In this document: in pieces, positions 1-7,086 of the stretch | How the letters are laid out: each line of letters begins with the position of its first letter | Position numbering within the stretch: position 1 is the stretch's first letter | Source: Verrucomicrobiota bacterium | GTDB taxonomy: Bacteria; Verrucomicrobiota; Verrucomicrobiia; Chthoniobacterales; UBA10450 | NCBI GenBank assembly: GCA_003219355.1 | Contig: QHOQ01000073.1 | Coordinates: forward strand, 4,356 to 22,332 | Reading direction: 5' to 3' | Length of the DNA: 17,977 nucleotides | Notes under the pieces: generated by a model | What the model was told of the DNA's origin: nothing | What the model saw: the letters and a program-made list of their open reading frames with translations, nothing else | Database searches by the model: none | Position numbers and translations under genes: made by a program

Positions 1-381
1 TTGGGGCTTCATCGTTTGAGTGAAGGAATTATCTGTGCTGTCCTGATTACCGCTAACGAATTGCTCCTACGGGCTGGCAAGAGCGAAATGTCGGTGGTCT
101 CGTCCGCGTTGCACGGATCCTTTTACGCGAGACACCGCGGAATGATAGGGCATTCCGGTTTGCTCAATCTCGGCGAACGATTTGTGTGGTGGCTCTTTCA
201 GCTGACCAAACGCGATATGGCTATCTTCGTTTTTCTCGTCCTTGCGTTACTCGGCATGGCGGAGTGGATCCTTCATCTTTGGATGATTGTTGCCGGAGCG
301 AGCTTAATTCTCAGCGCGATTGCTGCTATCAGATCCGGCACTGGCCACCGCGATGTCGTGGCGCGCGACCCGCGATCGTAA
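1..381 (+). CDS. Partial membrane protein, probable C-terminal end of a CDP-alcohol phosphatidyltransferase
   Basis: The reading frame is open from the first base, so it probably continues off the left edge; 126 codons are visible. The last third has two hydrophobic segments (about residues 72-88 and 90-110) preceded by Thr-Lys-Arg-Asp at about 69-72. This layout, a short amphipathic stretch, an Arg-Asp pair and then two membrane helices, matches the end of CDP-alcohol phosphatidyltransferases and resembles the C-terminus of the fusion protein at 5697-6968. The catalytic aspartate motif would lie outside the window, so the family call is inference. The last 78 bases overlap, tail to tail, the 3' end of the nucleotidyltransferase on the other strand. 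It could instead be an unrelated small membrane protein. Confidence 0.45.
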   Translation: MGLHRLSEGIICAVLITANELLLRAGKSEMSVVSSALHGSFYARHRGMIGHSGLLNLGERFVWWLFQLTKRDMAIFVFLVLALLGMAEWILHLWMIVAGASLILSAIAAIRSGTGHRDVVARDPRS

Positions 382-1086
382 TTGCGTCTCGGCGCACGCC
401 AGCATTTCGGGTGTGTCGACGTCCTGCCACCAGGCGTCGCCAATATCAACGCCGCGAACTTGGTTATCTTCGGCCATTAGGCGGACTCCGTCGGCAAGAC
501 TGCAGTCACCATTCTCCTTTGCTCGCTCGAGGTAACCGAAGATTTTGACGGGACAAACGAACATTCCAGCATCGATCGCGTCATAGTCCCGTAGATGTTT
601 TCCGATTGCGACGATCTGGTGGTTATGCGTTTGAACTTTCATCGCATCATCGACATCGAAAATTGAATCCAGCTTTCGGTCGACCGCGAGATTCAGTTGG
701 TCGAAGACGGCGTTGCGAAGCAGAAACTCGATAATTGATTGATCAAACAAATGGTCGCTCATCGTCAAAAGAAACGGTGACGTCATGTGATTAGCGGCTG
801 CGAGAAGTGAGATGCCATTTTGTTTTTGCCATTTGGAGTTTTCGATGAAACAGAGGTCAAGCCCGGATGGAATCAACGGCTTGACCTTCGCCACCATGCG
901 GGCGCTTTCGTAGCCGACGACAAAATTGACCTTTGTGATTCCGGCGTGAACGAGGGCATCTATCGTGTAACAAATCAACGGGCGACCAAGCACCCGGACA
1001 AGCGGCTTCAAAAAAGTTCCGTCGGAGCCGCGTAGACGCGAACCCGACCCTGCCATTAAGATCACTGCTTCGGAGATAGCAGTCAT
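304..1086 (-). CDS. Nucleotidyltransferase, probable CTP:inositol-1-phosphate cytidylyltransferase
   Basis: This 260-residue protein has a complete nucleotidyltransferase (Rossmann-like GT-A) fold signature. The N-terminal nucleotide loop is Ala-Gly-Ser-Gly-Ser-Arg-Leu-Arg at 12-19, followed by Lys27-Pro-Leu, and a metal-binding Ser-Asp-His occurs at 110-112. The region around 136-151 (Asp-Arg-Lys-Leu-Asp ... Asp-Val-Asp-Asp-Ala-Met-Lys-Val), the later Asp-Tyr-Asp-Ala-Ile-Asp stretch and Asp-Val-Asp-Thr-Pro-Glu near the end follow the pattern I recall for inositol-1-phosphate cytidylyltransferases, which make CDP-inositol. The substrate is inferred; a related sugar- or polyol-phosphate is possible. 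The start ATG overlaps the stop of the upstream dehydrogenase by four bases (ATGA), so the two are probably translationally coupled. An inositol-phosphate synthase in the same window supports the call. Confidence 0.75.
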   Translation of the reverse strand: MTAISEAVILMAGSGSRLRGSDGTFLKPLVRVLGRPLICYTIDALVHAGITKVNFVVGYESARMVAKVKPLIPSGLDLCFIENSKWQKQNGISLLAAANHMTSPFLLTMSDHLFDQSIIEFLLRNAVFDQLNLAVDRKLDSIFDVDDAMKVQTHNHQIVAIGKHLRDYDAIDAGMFVCPVKIFGYLERAKENGDCSLADGVRLMAEDNQVRGVDIGDAWWQDVDTPEMLACAETQLRSRVARHDIAVASAGSDSSNRAEN

Positions 1087-1913
1087 ATGCCGTAATATTT
1101 CTTGAGACCCCAGATTCTGACGCGCTGGGGAAGAAATCTAAAAATCAACGGCGCAATTTTTGTTTGAAATCCGTCGCCGACGGTCGTGCGCGGCGGCGGA
1201 TTCGTCCGATCCATAAGTTCGCAGACACGTCGCGCAACCAGATCGGGCTTCGGCGCTTTCTTCATGTTGCGTTCGACTGTATCCCAAGTTTTGGCGATCG
1301 TTGCCTCATATCGCGACCCGCGCTGCTCGCTTTTCGTCACGGCATCGTTGAAGTCCGTGCAAATATCGCCGGGTTGGAGATCGACAATGCGCACTCGCGA
1401 ATCTGGCAGCTCCAGTTGAATCGACATGGTGAATGATGCCATGGCTGCCTTCGCGGCGTTGTAAGCGGCCATGAACGGAACTGGAAGACGGCCAGCTAGC
1501 GATGTGACGTTGATGATCAAACCTTCTCCTCGTTCTTGCATCGCGCGTAATGCCACCTGCATTAACTGCACGTGCCCGAAAAAGAGAATTTGAAATTGGC
1601 TCGCGATTTCCTTTTCGGAAAGATTTCCGGCAGGACCAAAATGTCCGCTGCCGGCGTTGTTGATCAAGACGTCGAAATAACCGGCTTCCGCGAGCGCGGC
1701 GTCGAATGCCTCTTCAACGGAACGCGGATCAGCCAGGTCGAGGCGCGCAGGATGCAATTGCGCCATCTTGGGAATTCGTTCCAGATTGCGTGACGTGGCC
1801 CAAACTTCGTGACCTTGAGCGACGAGTAACTTCGCAATGGCCAGACCAATGCCCGAGCTGGCGCCGGTAAGAAAAATTTTTCTCACGATTTGGAAAATGG
1901 TTTTGCGTCGCAC
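1083..1913 (-). CDS. Short-chain dehydrogenase/reductase (SDR)
   Basis: A classical SDR of 276 residues: NAD(P)-binding Thr-Gly-Ala-Ser-Ser-Gly-Ile-Gly at 16-23, Asn-Asn-Ala-Gly at 85-88, and catalytic Ser138, Tyr151 and Lys155 in the usual Tyr-x3-Lys spacing. It is cytoplasmic and should reduce or oxidise a hydroxyl/keto group; its substrate cannot be read from the sequence. The GTG start at 1913 has no visible Shine-Dalgarno site and sits inside a 16-bp palindrome. A second GTG at 1886 would give 267 residues beginning just before the first beta strand and is a good alternative. It is the first gene of a coupled pair with the nucleotidyltransferase downstream (4-base overlap), which suggests a shared pathway. 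Confidence 0.85.
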   Translation of the reverse strand: MRRKTIFQIVRKIFLTGASSGIGLAIAKLLVAQGHEVWATSRNLERIPKMAQLHPARLDLADPRSVEEAFDAALAEAGYFDVLINNAGSGHFGPAGNLSEKEIASQFQILFFGHVQLMQVALRAMQERGEGLIINVTSLAGRLPVPFMAAYNAAKAAMASFTMSIQLELPDSRVRIVDLQPGDICTDFNDAVTKSEQRGSRYEATIAKTWDTVERNMKKAPKPDLVARRVCELMDRTNPPPRTTVGDGFQTKIAPLIFRFLPQRVRIWGLKKYYGI

Positions 1914-1919
1914 GACGCA
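1904..1919. promoter_or_regulatory. Perfect 16-bp dyad at the dehydrogenase start, possible operator
   Basis: TGCGTCG-CA-CGACGCA is a perfect 7-bp inverted repeat around a 2-bp centre. A two-base loop is too short for a stable RNA hairpin, so a protein-binding dyad is the more natural reading. It lies at the 5' edge of the dehydrogenase gene, in the divergent region shared with the glycosyltransferase at 2049. It covers the annotated GTG start, which slightly favours the alternative start at 1886. There is no direct evidence of binding. Confidence 0.25.
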
Positions 1920-2027
1920 TTGCGTGTTGCTACCGCATGATTCCTATTTTAACTATCGACCGGATGCAAGGGTTCCTGCGTAGCAATCTCATTATTGTGC
2001 GAGTCGTATTAAAGAGTCGCCCGACCT

Positions 2028-2034
2028 AAGGAGG
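2028..2034 (+). promoter_or_regulatory. Strong Shine-Dalgarno site inside a small hairpin, upstream of the glycosyltransferase
   Basis: AAGGAGG lies 14 bases before the ATG at 2049, further than the usual 5-9. It is the loop and part of the 3' arm of a 5-bp inverted repeat (GACCT at 2023-2027 with AGGTC at 2032-2036, loop AAGG). Confidence 0.4.
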
Positions 2035-2048
2035 TCGATCTCGTCGCA

Positions 2049-2939
2049 ATGCGGATGCTGATTTCGGCTGTTCTGGCCATCTTGAGTGTGCTGGGTCTTA
2101 AGCGTGTGCTCCCCACCGCTAGAAAACATCGACGACAGGTCCGTTTCATCCGTGAAACTTTGGCACGCAACAGGAAATCAGATCGTCACCGTGTCATTGC
2201 TTCACTTTCGACCGTGCCAGAGCGGATCGGCAAGCTGGGACCGACGATTCGCTCTCTTCTAAAGCAGACGCGACCACCGGATGAGATCGTGCTGGCGGTT
2301 CCAGAATTTTCGATTCGGGAACAGCGGCCTTATACGGTCCCGAAGTATATTTCGCGTTGGCCGCGCCTGCGTGTTTTACGCTGTAGCAGGGATTGGGGGC
2401 CGGCGACGAAGTTTATCCCTCTGGTTCAGGAGGAGTTAGAGGCTGGCCGGGGAAATACATTAATAATGGTGGTAGACGATGATCGCGTTTATCCGCGAGA
2501 TGCGCTCGAAACTTATCTCCATTACAGCGAGCAATTGCCTGAGGCGGCACTTTGTTTTCGTGGGGCCGCAATGCCGCAAAATCTGGATTGGCGTGACGCC
2601 AAAATGATTCGCGCAAGCGAGCTTCGCGAGCCGCAACCCGCAGCGGTAATTACGGGGTGCGGAAGTTACTTGATCCAACCGAGGTTTTTCGACGAATCGC
2701 TCTGGGATTATTCCGCAGCGCCGCGGGGAGCATTTTACATGGACGATATTTGGATCAGCGGATGTCTCAATCGTCGCGATGTGAAGAGATACGTTGTGCC
2801 AGCATCGGCCATGATGCGGAGCGTGTTTCGGCAGCGGCGGACCTTATCGCTGCACGATGTTCCCGAGGGGCGTCAATACAACAACAACGAAACGATCGCA
2901 TTCTTCGGGGAGACTTGGGACGTCTTCGCTTCGCACTAA
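2049..2939 (+). CDS. Membrane-anchored GT-A-like glycosyltransferase
   Basis: A 296-residue protein with an N-terminal hydrophobic segment (residues 3-17) that probably anchors it to the inner membrane, then a basic linker and a GT-A-like catalytic region. Visible landmarks are Ser-Thr-Val-Pro-Glu-Arg-Ile at 54-60, Asp-Trp-Gly-Pro-Ala-Thr-Lys at 115-121, an Asp-Asp-Asp metal/nucleotide-sugar motif at 143-145, and Asp-Asp-Ile-Trp-Ile-Ser-Gly at 232-238. These resemble a poorly characterised family of nucleotide-sugar-dependent transferases. Donor and acceptor are unknown. It reads away from the dehydrogenase and its stop overlaps the stop of the flippase by four bases. A role in glycosylating a lipid carried by that flippase is inference from position. 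Confidence 0.62.
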   Translation: MRMLISAVLAILSVLGLKRVLPTARKHRRQVRFIRETLARNRKSDRHRVIASLSTVPERIGKLGPTIRSLLKQTRPPDEIVLAVPEFSIREQRPYTVPKYISRWPRLRVLRCSRDWGPATKFIPLVQEELEAGRGNTLIMVVDDDRVYPRDALETYLHYSEQLPEAALCFRGAAMPQNLDWRDAKMIRASELREPQPAAVITGCGSYLIQPRFFDESLWDYSAAPRGAFYMDDIWISGCLNRRDVKRYVVPASAMMRSVFRQRRTLSLHDVPEGRQYNNNETIAFFGETWDVFASH

Positions 2940-4522
2940 GGGCGCCGGTCCTTGCGGTGGATATGGTGCCGTAACCATTGAACACCGAAAACTACCAGGA
3001 AAGCTGCGGCGCTGGTGATTTGTCCGACAATTCCGCCCAGTAACGCGCGGCAGACGAACGCGGGAACAAGCGCGATCCCTGCGGCAATCAGCGGTCGGCG
3101 AATGTCGCTCCACGAATCTTTCCAGCCAAACACCCAGCGCAGCGTTGCGTAGCGTAGAATGCCTTGGACGATATAAGGCAAAAGAATTCCCAACGCCGCG
3201 CCCATCGCGCCAAAGCGCGGAATGAGCCAGAGCAAGCCGCCCGCCGCAACCGCACACGTGATCGAAGAATGAAGCAGATTCAAACGCGGCCTTTGCACCA
3301 TGATCACCGTTTCTCCCAAGGCGACGAACGCGTTAATGGCACTGGCGAGGGCAAGGATGCCCAGCCAGACACTGCCCTGCTGGAACGCAGACCCGTAAAT
3401 CAGTAGTATCGTCCCTCCGGCAAGCGCCATCACGGCTACCAGTGGCAGCAAGATCCAGAGCATCCATTCAGCAAGCCGAGCGTAAGTCGCCGCGGCGTGT
3501 TCGTGGTCGCCGGTCGCAGTCATGCCGGCCACAACCGGTGCGAAAATGGGGTTGAAAGCCTGGTTAACCTTTCGCAAGCCGTTCGCCGTACCCAAGGCTG
3601 CGCCGTAAACACCGACGGTCGCAAGTGTCACCCCGGGCACGCGTCCAACGAAGTAGCCGAGGAGAATGAGATCCAGTCGTGCGATGAACGCGTTAATGAG
3701 CTGATAAATGCTAATGGGCGCCGCATATCTGAGCAAAGACCGTGCCTCGCCGACAGGGGAGACAACTTCCGTGTGTGCCGGCATATGGCGAAACAATGTT
3801 GAGGCGAGCGCAAGTGCGATGAGTCCCGAGGCTGCCGTCCCAACGATCGCAGCTACCTCCGGTGAGGACTCCTTGAACCCAACGGCGACTGCGAGCAGAA
3901 ACGCGAGTGTCGTTGCGATCGGCTCGGTCATCCCGCGCGAGTAGATGTCGTGCTGCATCACCTTCATCCCGCGCGAAACGGCGGTACTGATGCGATACAG
4001 TGCCAGACCGGGCATCGCGCAGAGAACGAGTGCAAGCGCAGAAACCATCTGCGGCTGCACGTGAAGGCGGTTGTTAAAAAACCGGAGCGCTAGTATCACA
4101 ATCGCAGCAGTGACAACGGACTGCGCAACCCCCAAGACTACGGCGACTCGAAAAAGCGCCCGACTCCGCGCGCGGTTGCCCACTGCTTCCGAGCGCGCGA
4201 TGAATGTGGTGATCGCATTGTCAAGGCCAAGAACACCGATCTTGCTGATGATGTCAGTTGTTGACCAGGCAACCGAGAATATGCCGAGCGCTGCTGGTCC
4301 AAGCATCCGGGCCACGAGAAACGTGAATATGCCGCGGAAATTCGACGCCAACATCGCGACGGTGTTCAAGAAGGCGCCGCGTTTTAGCTCCACTCCGGTT
4401 TCGTCTACGCGCGCCGGTGCGTCTACTACCGGTGGCGCAACGTCGAGTGCAACTTCCGTCGGGCTCACTGATTCATCGCGAAGCCGGTCACTGGCTTGGG
4501 CAACTTCAAGGTTAGATGGCAT
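2936..4522 (-). CDS. Wzx-like polysaccharide/lipid flippase (MOP superfamily)
   Basis: This 528-residue integral membrane protein has about 12-14 hydrophobic segments after a 45-residue hydrophilic, acidic N-terminal tail. The first membrane block starts Arg-Gly-Ala-Phe-Leu-Asn-Thr-Val and continues with Ala-Arg-Met-Leu-Gly-Pro-Ala-Ala-Leu-Gly-Ile-Phe, typical of the Wzx/MurJ-type flippases of the MOP family (usual length 400-520). Such proteins move polyprenyl-linked glycans or lipids across the inner membrane. The long polar N-terminal extension is unusual and the ATG at 4522 has no clear Shine-Dalgarno site, so the true start could be internal. It converges with the glycosyltransferase and diverges from the radical SAM gene. 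Confidence 0.82.
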   Translation of the reverse strand: MPSNLEVAQASDRLRDESVSPTEVALDVAPPVVDAPARVDETGVELKRGAFLNTVAMLASNFRGIFTFLVARMLGPAALGIFSVAWSTTDIISKIGVLGLDNAITTFIARSEAVGNRARSRALFRVAVVLGVAQSVVTAAIVILALRFFNNRLHVQPQMVSALALVLCAMPGLALYRISTAVSRGMKVMQHDIYSRGMTEPIATTLAFLLAVAVGFKESSPEVAAIVGTAASGLIALALASTLFRHMPAHTEVVSPVGEARSLLRYAAPISIYQLINAFIARLDLILLGYFVGRVPGVTLATVGVYGAALGTANGLRKVNQAFNPIFAPVVAGMTATGDHEHAAATYARLAEWMLWILLPLVAVMALAGGTILLIYGSAFQQGSVWLGILALASAINAFVALGETVIMVQRPRLNLLHSSITCAVAAGGLLWLIPRFGAMGAALGILLPYIVQGILRYATLRWVFGWKDSWSDIRRPLIAAGIALVPAFVCRALLGGIVGQITSAAAFLVVFGVQWLRHHIHRKDRRP

Positions 4523-4630
4523 GAGAAGGAGCGCCGTGACTTACGTTTCGGCGGAATACCCTCGATGAAAGGAGTTGACTGAAATCGACAAGACGTGTCC
4601 GGTCAAGGGAGTGTATTGGCGCAGTCATTT

Positions 4631-4658
4631 TTGCGTCGATAGGAGATTGTCCTACACT
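4631..4658 (+). promoter_or_regulatory. Candidate sigma70-like promoter for the radical SAM gene
   Basis: TTGCGT (4631-4636) and TACACT (4653-4658) are separated by 16 bases, matching the -35/-10 consensus at 3 and 4 of 6 positions. Transcription would begin near 4665, just before the ATG at 4683, which supports that start over an upstream TTG. Weak matches like this are common by chance. Confidence 0.3.
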
Positions 4659-4682
4659 GAGAGTCTGTCCCGCCCAAACCGC

Positions 4683-5825
4683 ATGAAGCTCCTCGACAAC
4701 ATTGGCCGCGAATTTTCCGGCTATAACATTTTGGAATCGGGTAAGCGTCTCCTCGACCGAAAACCCCTCCAATGCAGTCTTTACGTCACGGATCGTTGCA
4801 ATCTCGATTGTGCCTATTGCACCGAGTACGACAACAGCCGGCCGCATCCCAGCCTCGACGATTTGCAAAAATGGATTCGGAAAATTCGGGAACTTGGCAC
4901 CATGCGCATCGCTCTGGTCGGCGGCGAGCCGCTCGTGCATCCAAATATTGTCGAACTTGTTCGCTACTGCCGCGAACTCGGTTTTGCCACCAGCCTGACC
5001 ACCAATGGTTTTCTCCTCACGCGCAAACTCGTCGCACAACTGGAAGATGCCGGCTTACAGGTGATGCAGATCAGCGTTGACCGGATGACACCGAGTCCAA
5101 TTACAAAAAAATCGTTCAAGACGATTTTGCCGAAGCTTGATTACTTTCGTCACTCAAAAATCAGTCTGCATATCACTGGCGTGATTTGTGCGGATACCTT
5201 GCCCGAATCGCGGGCCGTGCTCGAGACCGGGTTGTCGCGCGGAATTCCGACGGAAGTTCGCCTCGTGCATGCGGACCCACTGCATCGGTTTCGCGTCGAT
5301 CGTGGACCGCGTGAAGAACTGGAACGCTTTATCGATTCGATGATCGAACGAAAACGACATGGGGAAAAGATTCACACCAGCGAGGCCATCCTTAATTACC
5401 AGCGCAGTCTCCTCCGCGGAGAGCACGTCGATTGGACGTGTGTGGCCGGCTACAAATTATTCTTTGTCTCTGCGCAAGGAAAATTCTGGATCTGCAGCAT
5501 GGTGCATACGGACAAGCACATCATGGACGTCACTTTGGATGATCTCTACGCAAACTACCGCAAGAAATCGTGTCAGGAAGGTTGCGGTGTTTATTGCGCA
5601 GTGAGTGCTTCGCTCCTCGTAGGAAAGCCCGTTCAGGTTCTCGGCAAGGAAATCGTTGCCCGCGCCAAGCGCATTCCATCGGTGTTTCGTCGTTCCTTAA
5701 CTTCGGATGCCGACAAAGCGACGCGCAGCGCGATCACAAATCCAGATGGAACGCACGAGGTGAACGGCGGCACTAAAAGCGGCCCATCCGCAGATGACGG
5801 CGTAACTTTGCGGAAAAACGTCTAA
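4683..5825 (+). CDS. Radical SAM protein with SPASM/twitch-like C-terminal cysteines
   Basis: A 380-residue radical SAM enzyme. Cys39-x3-Cys43-x2-Cys46 binds the 4Fe-4S cluster that cleaves S-adenosylmethionine, and Gly80-Gly-Glu-Pro83 is the SAM-binding motif. The C-terminal part has five more cysteines (253, 271, 297, 301, 305) in a pattern like SPASM/twitch domains, suggesting at least one auxiliary cluster. The substrate is unknown. I chose ATG 4683 because residues from there are compact and a candidate promoter lies just upstream; a TTG at 4575 would add 36 residues of poorly conserved appearance. The last 42 codons, a polar Asp/Thr/Gly-rich tail, overlap the 3' end of the opposite-strand phosphatidyltransferase by 129 bases. 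Placement among lipid genes suggests lipid or headgroup modification, but this is inference. Confidence 0.8.
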   Translation: MKLLDNIGREFSGYNILESGKRLLDRKPLQCSLYVTDRCNLDCAYCTEYDNSRPHPSLDDLQKWIRKIRELGTMRIALVGGEPLVHPNIVELVRYCRELGFATSLTTNGFLLTRKLVAQLEDAGLQVMQISVDRMTPSPITKKSFKTILPKLDYFRHSKISLHITGVICADTLPESRAVLETGLSRGIPTEVRLVHADPLHRFRVDRGPREELERFIDSMIERKRHGEKIHTSEAILNYQRSLLRGEHVDWTCVAGYKLFFVSAQGKFWICSMVHTDKHIMDVTLDDLYANYRKKSCQEGCGVYCAVSASLLVGKPVQVLGKEIVARAKRIPSVFRRSLTSDADKATRSAITNPDGTHEVNGGTKSGPSADDGVTLRKNV

Positions 5826-6968
5826 GAAAAAGCCGAACGCCAGTATCCAAGCGTAAACGTTTCTTCGAGCCGCGATTAGCCTAAAAGCACGGTCGAACGG
5901 CGTAACGTCATCCAGCAATCGGCCTTTCGCCATCTTCGCCCGGCGTTTCGCGAATTCATCCAATAAGTGCGACCCGATGAGCAGAGCCAAAAAATAGAAC
6001 ACGTTCGGAAATTGGCCGCTTCGCCACAAATCAAACGCGATAGCCGCCCACCACGAATTCTCGATCAAATAATCGAGGTGATGTTCCCACTTTCCGCGCT
6101 TGGTCATCTCGATTTTGACGCGCGACTGCTTTCCGTCCAGTCCGTCGACGAGACCAAATATGAGAGCAGCGAGGATTCCGAGCCCGATACGGCCAAGCGC
6201 GAACGCCGCGGTCGCGCTGCATCCTATGATGAAACCGGCAATCGTAATTTGATTCGGAGTGATTCGCGTTTTGCAAAGAAGTGAGATGATTGCGGTTTCG
6301 ATCGGTGCGTGAATGTAAGCCGGTAAATCGAGCGTTCCCTTTTGGGCGGAATCGAGAATGATTCGCTCAGCCAAGTGGCGGTTCTGCGCGAGTGGCGCCG
6401 GAAAACACAACGGCCGCACGCGCCGACGCATGGTCACGATGTAATCATCCTCCGCCGCTGCGTCGACGAGGTCTATTTTCCGGGTGTCGATCTTGTCTTT
6501 GAGTTCTTCGAAAAACGGTGCAGCGGGCGAAAGCGCAATGAGAAATTCCCTTGTGACCAATGCAAGGCCACACGGATTTCGGATCAAAGACCGTGCGAAT
6601 TCCGGCGGATTCGAATCGACAAGCGCTGCGGATGAATCTCTTGTGCACAGAGCGGCAAGCAAACGTGCGTCACAATAAATGTTTGCCGGTACTATCAAGA
6701 AACACTCGGACGGGCTTTGTTCTAAAACGAGTTGGGGAGTAAGGGGTCCAATTGCGCCCGAGGCAAGATGGACAGTTATTTGTTCGCGTGCCCACGAACG
6801 CTTCGCTAACTCAGTCCCAACGATTTTCGGTGTTGTGGAAAAAACAATCGCGCGGCGAAATCCAAGTCGTTGCAAAATGCGGAGTAAACGTTCCAGCAAG
6901 TTGACGCCGCACAGTTCGATCAAAGCCTCGGGTGCATCCGCGACCAGAATTGGCAGGATGTTGTCCAT
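5697..6968 (-). CDS. Fusion: degenerate nucleotidyltransferase domain plus CDP-alcohol phosphatidyltransferase
   Basis: The 423-residue protein has two parts. Residues 1-215 look like a nucleotidyltransferase fold (strand at 4-9, helix 22-36, Asp100 at the expected metal position), but the Gly-x-Gly-x-Arg loop and the following lysine are missing, replaced by Val-Ala-Asp-Ala-Pro-Glu. Residues 225-420 are a membrane CDP-alcohol phosphatidyltransferase: Thr-Pro-Asn-Gln-Ile-Thr at 237-242, Asp275-x2-Asp278-Gly279, Arg283, Gly292, Asp299 and Glu303, then further membrane segments. The same domain order is known in the IPCT-DIPP synthase fusion of hyperthermophiles such as Archaeoglobus and Thermotoga, where CDP-inositol is made and used. 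Here the first domain is probably inactive. The product is likely an inositol-phosphate lipid or similar phosphodiester. The gene lies 118 bases downstream of the ABC ATPase and may be its last cotranscribed member. Confidence 0.8.
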   Translation of the reverse strand: MDNILPILVADAPEALIELCGVNLLERLLRILQRLGFRRAIVFSTTPKIVGTELAKRSWAREQITVHLASGAIGPLTPQLVLEQSPSECFLIVPANIYCDARLLAALCTRDSSAALVDSNPPEFARSLIRNPCGLALVTREFLIALSPAAPFFEELKDKIDTRKIDLVDAAAEDDYIVTMRRRVRPLCFPAPLAQNRHLAERIILDSAQKGTLDLPAYIHAPIETAIISLLCKTRITPNQITIAGFIIGCSATAAFALGRIGLGILAALIFGLVDGLDGKQSRVKIEMTKRGKWEHHLDYLIENSWWAAIAFDLWRSGQFPNVFYFLALLIGSHLLDEFAKRRAKMAKGRLLDDVTPFDRAFRLIAARRNVYAWILAFGFFLDVFPQSYAVICGWAAFSAAVHLVRSIWICDRAARRFVGIRS

Positions 6969-7086
6969 CGTCCGCGAGGTTAACGGCGGACCTGCGCGCT
7001 GCCAACTATCGGCGGCGGCCAGACTAAAGCTGCGTCAGTCACCTCGTGACAAGGGCTTGGCCTTGCGATAGTCGAGTTAACGTTAT

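Noticed and set aside
4071..4568. 165-codon plus-strand frame opposite the flippase
   Set aside because: Thr/Ala/Arg-rich low-complexity translation with no motif; antisense shadow of the membrane protein.
4575..4682. Upstream TTG start for the radical SAM gene
   Set aside because: The added 36 residues look unlike protein of this family, and a candidate promoter falls inside this stretch.
6969..7086. Terminator between the ATPase and the phosphatidyltransferase fusion
   Set aside because: A small GTCAC-CTC-GTGAC inverted repeat (in the 7030s-7050) has a 5-bp stem and no T-tract, so it does not support termination.
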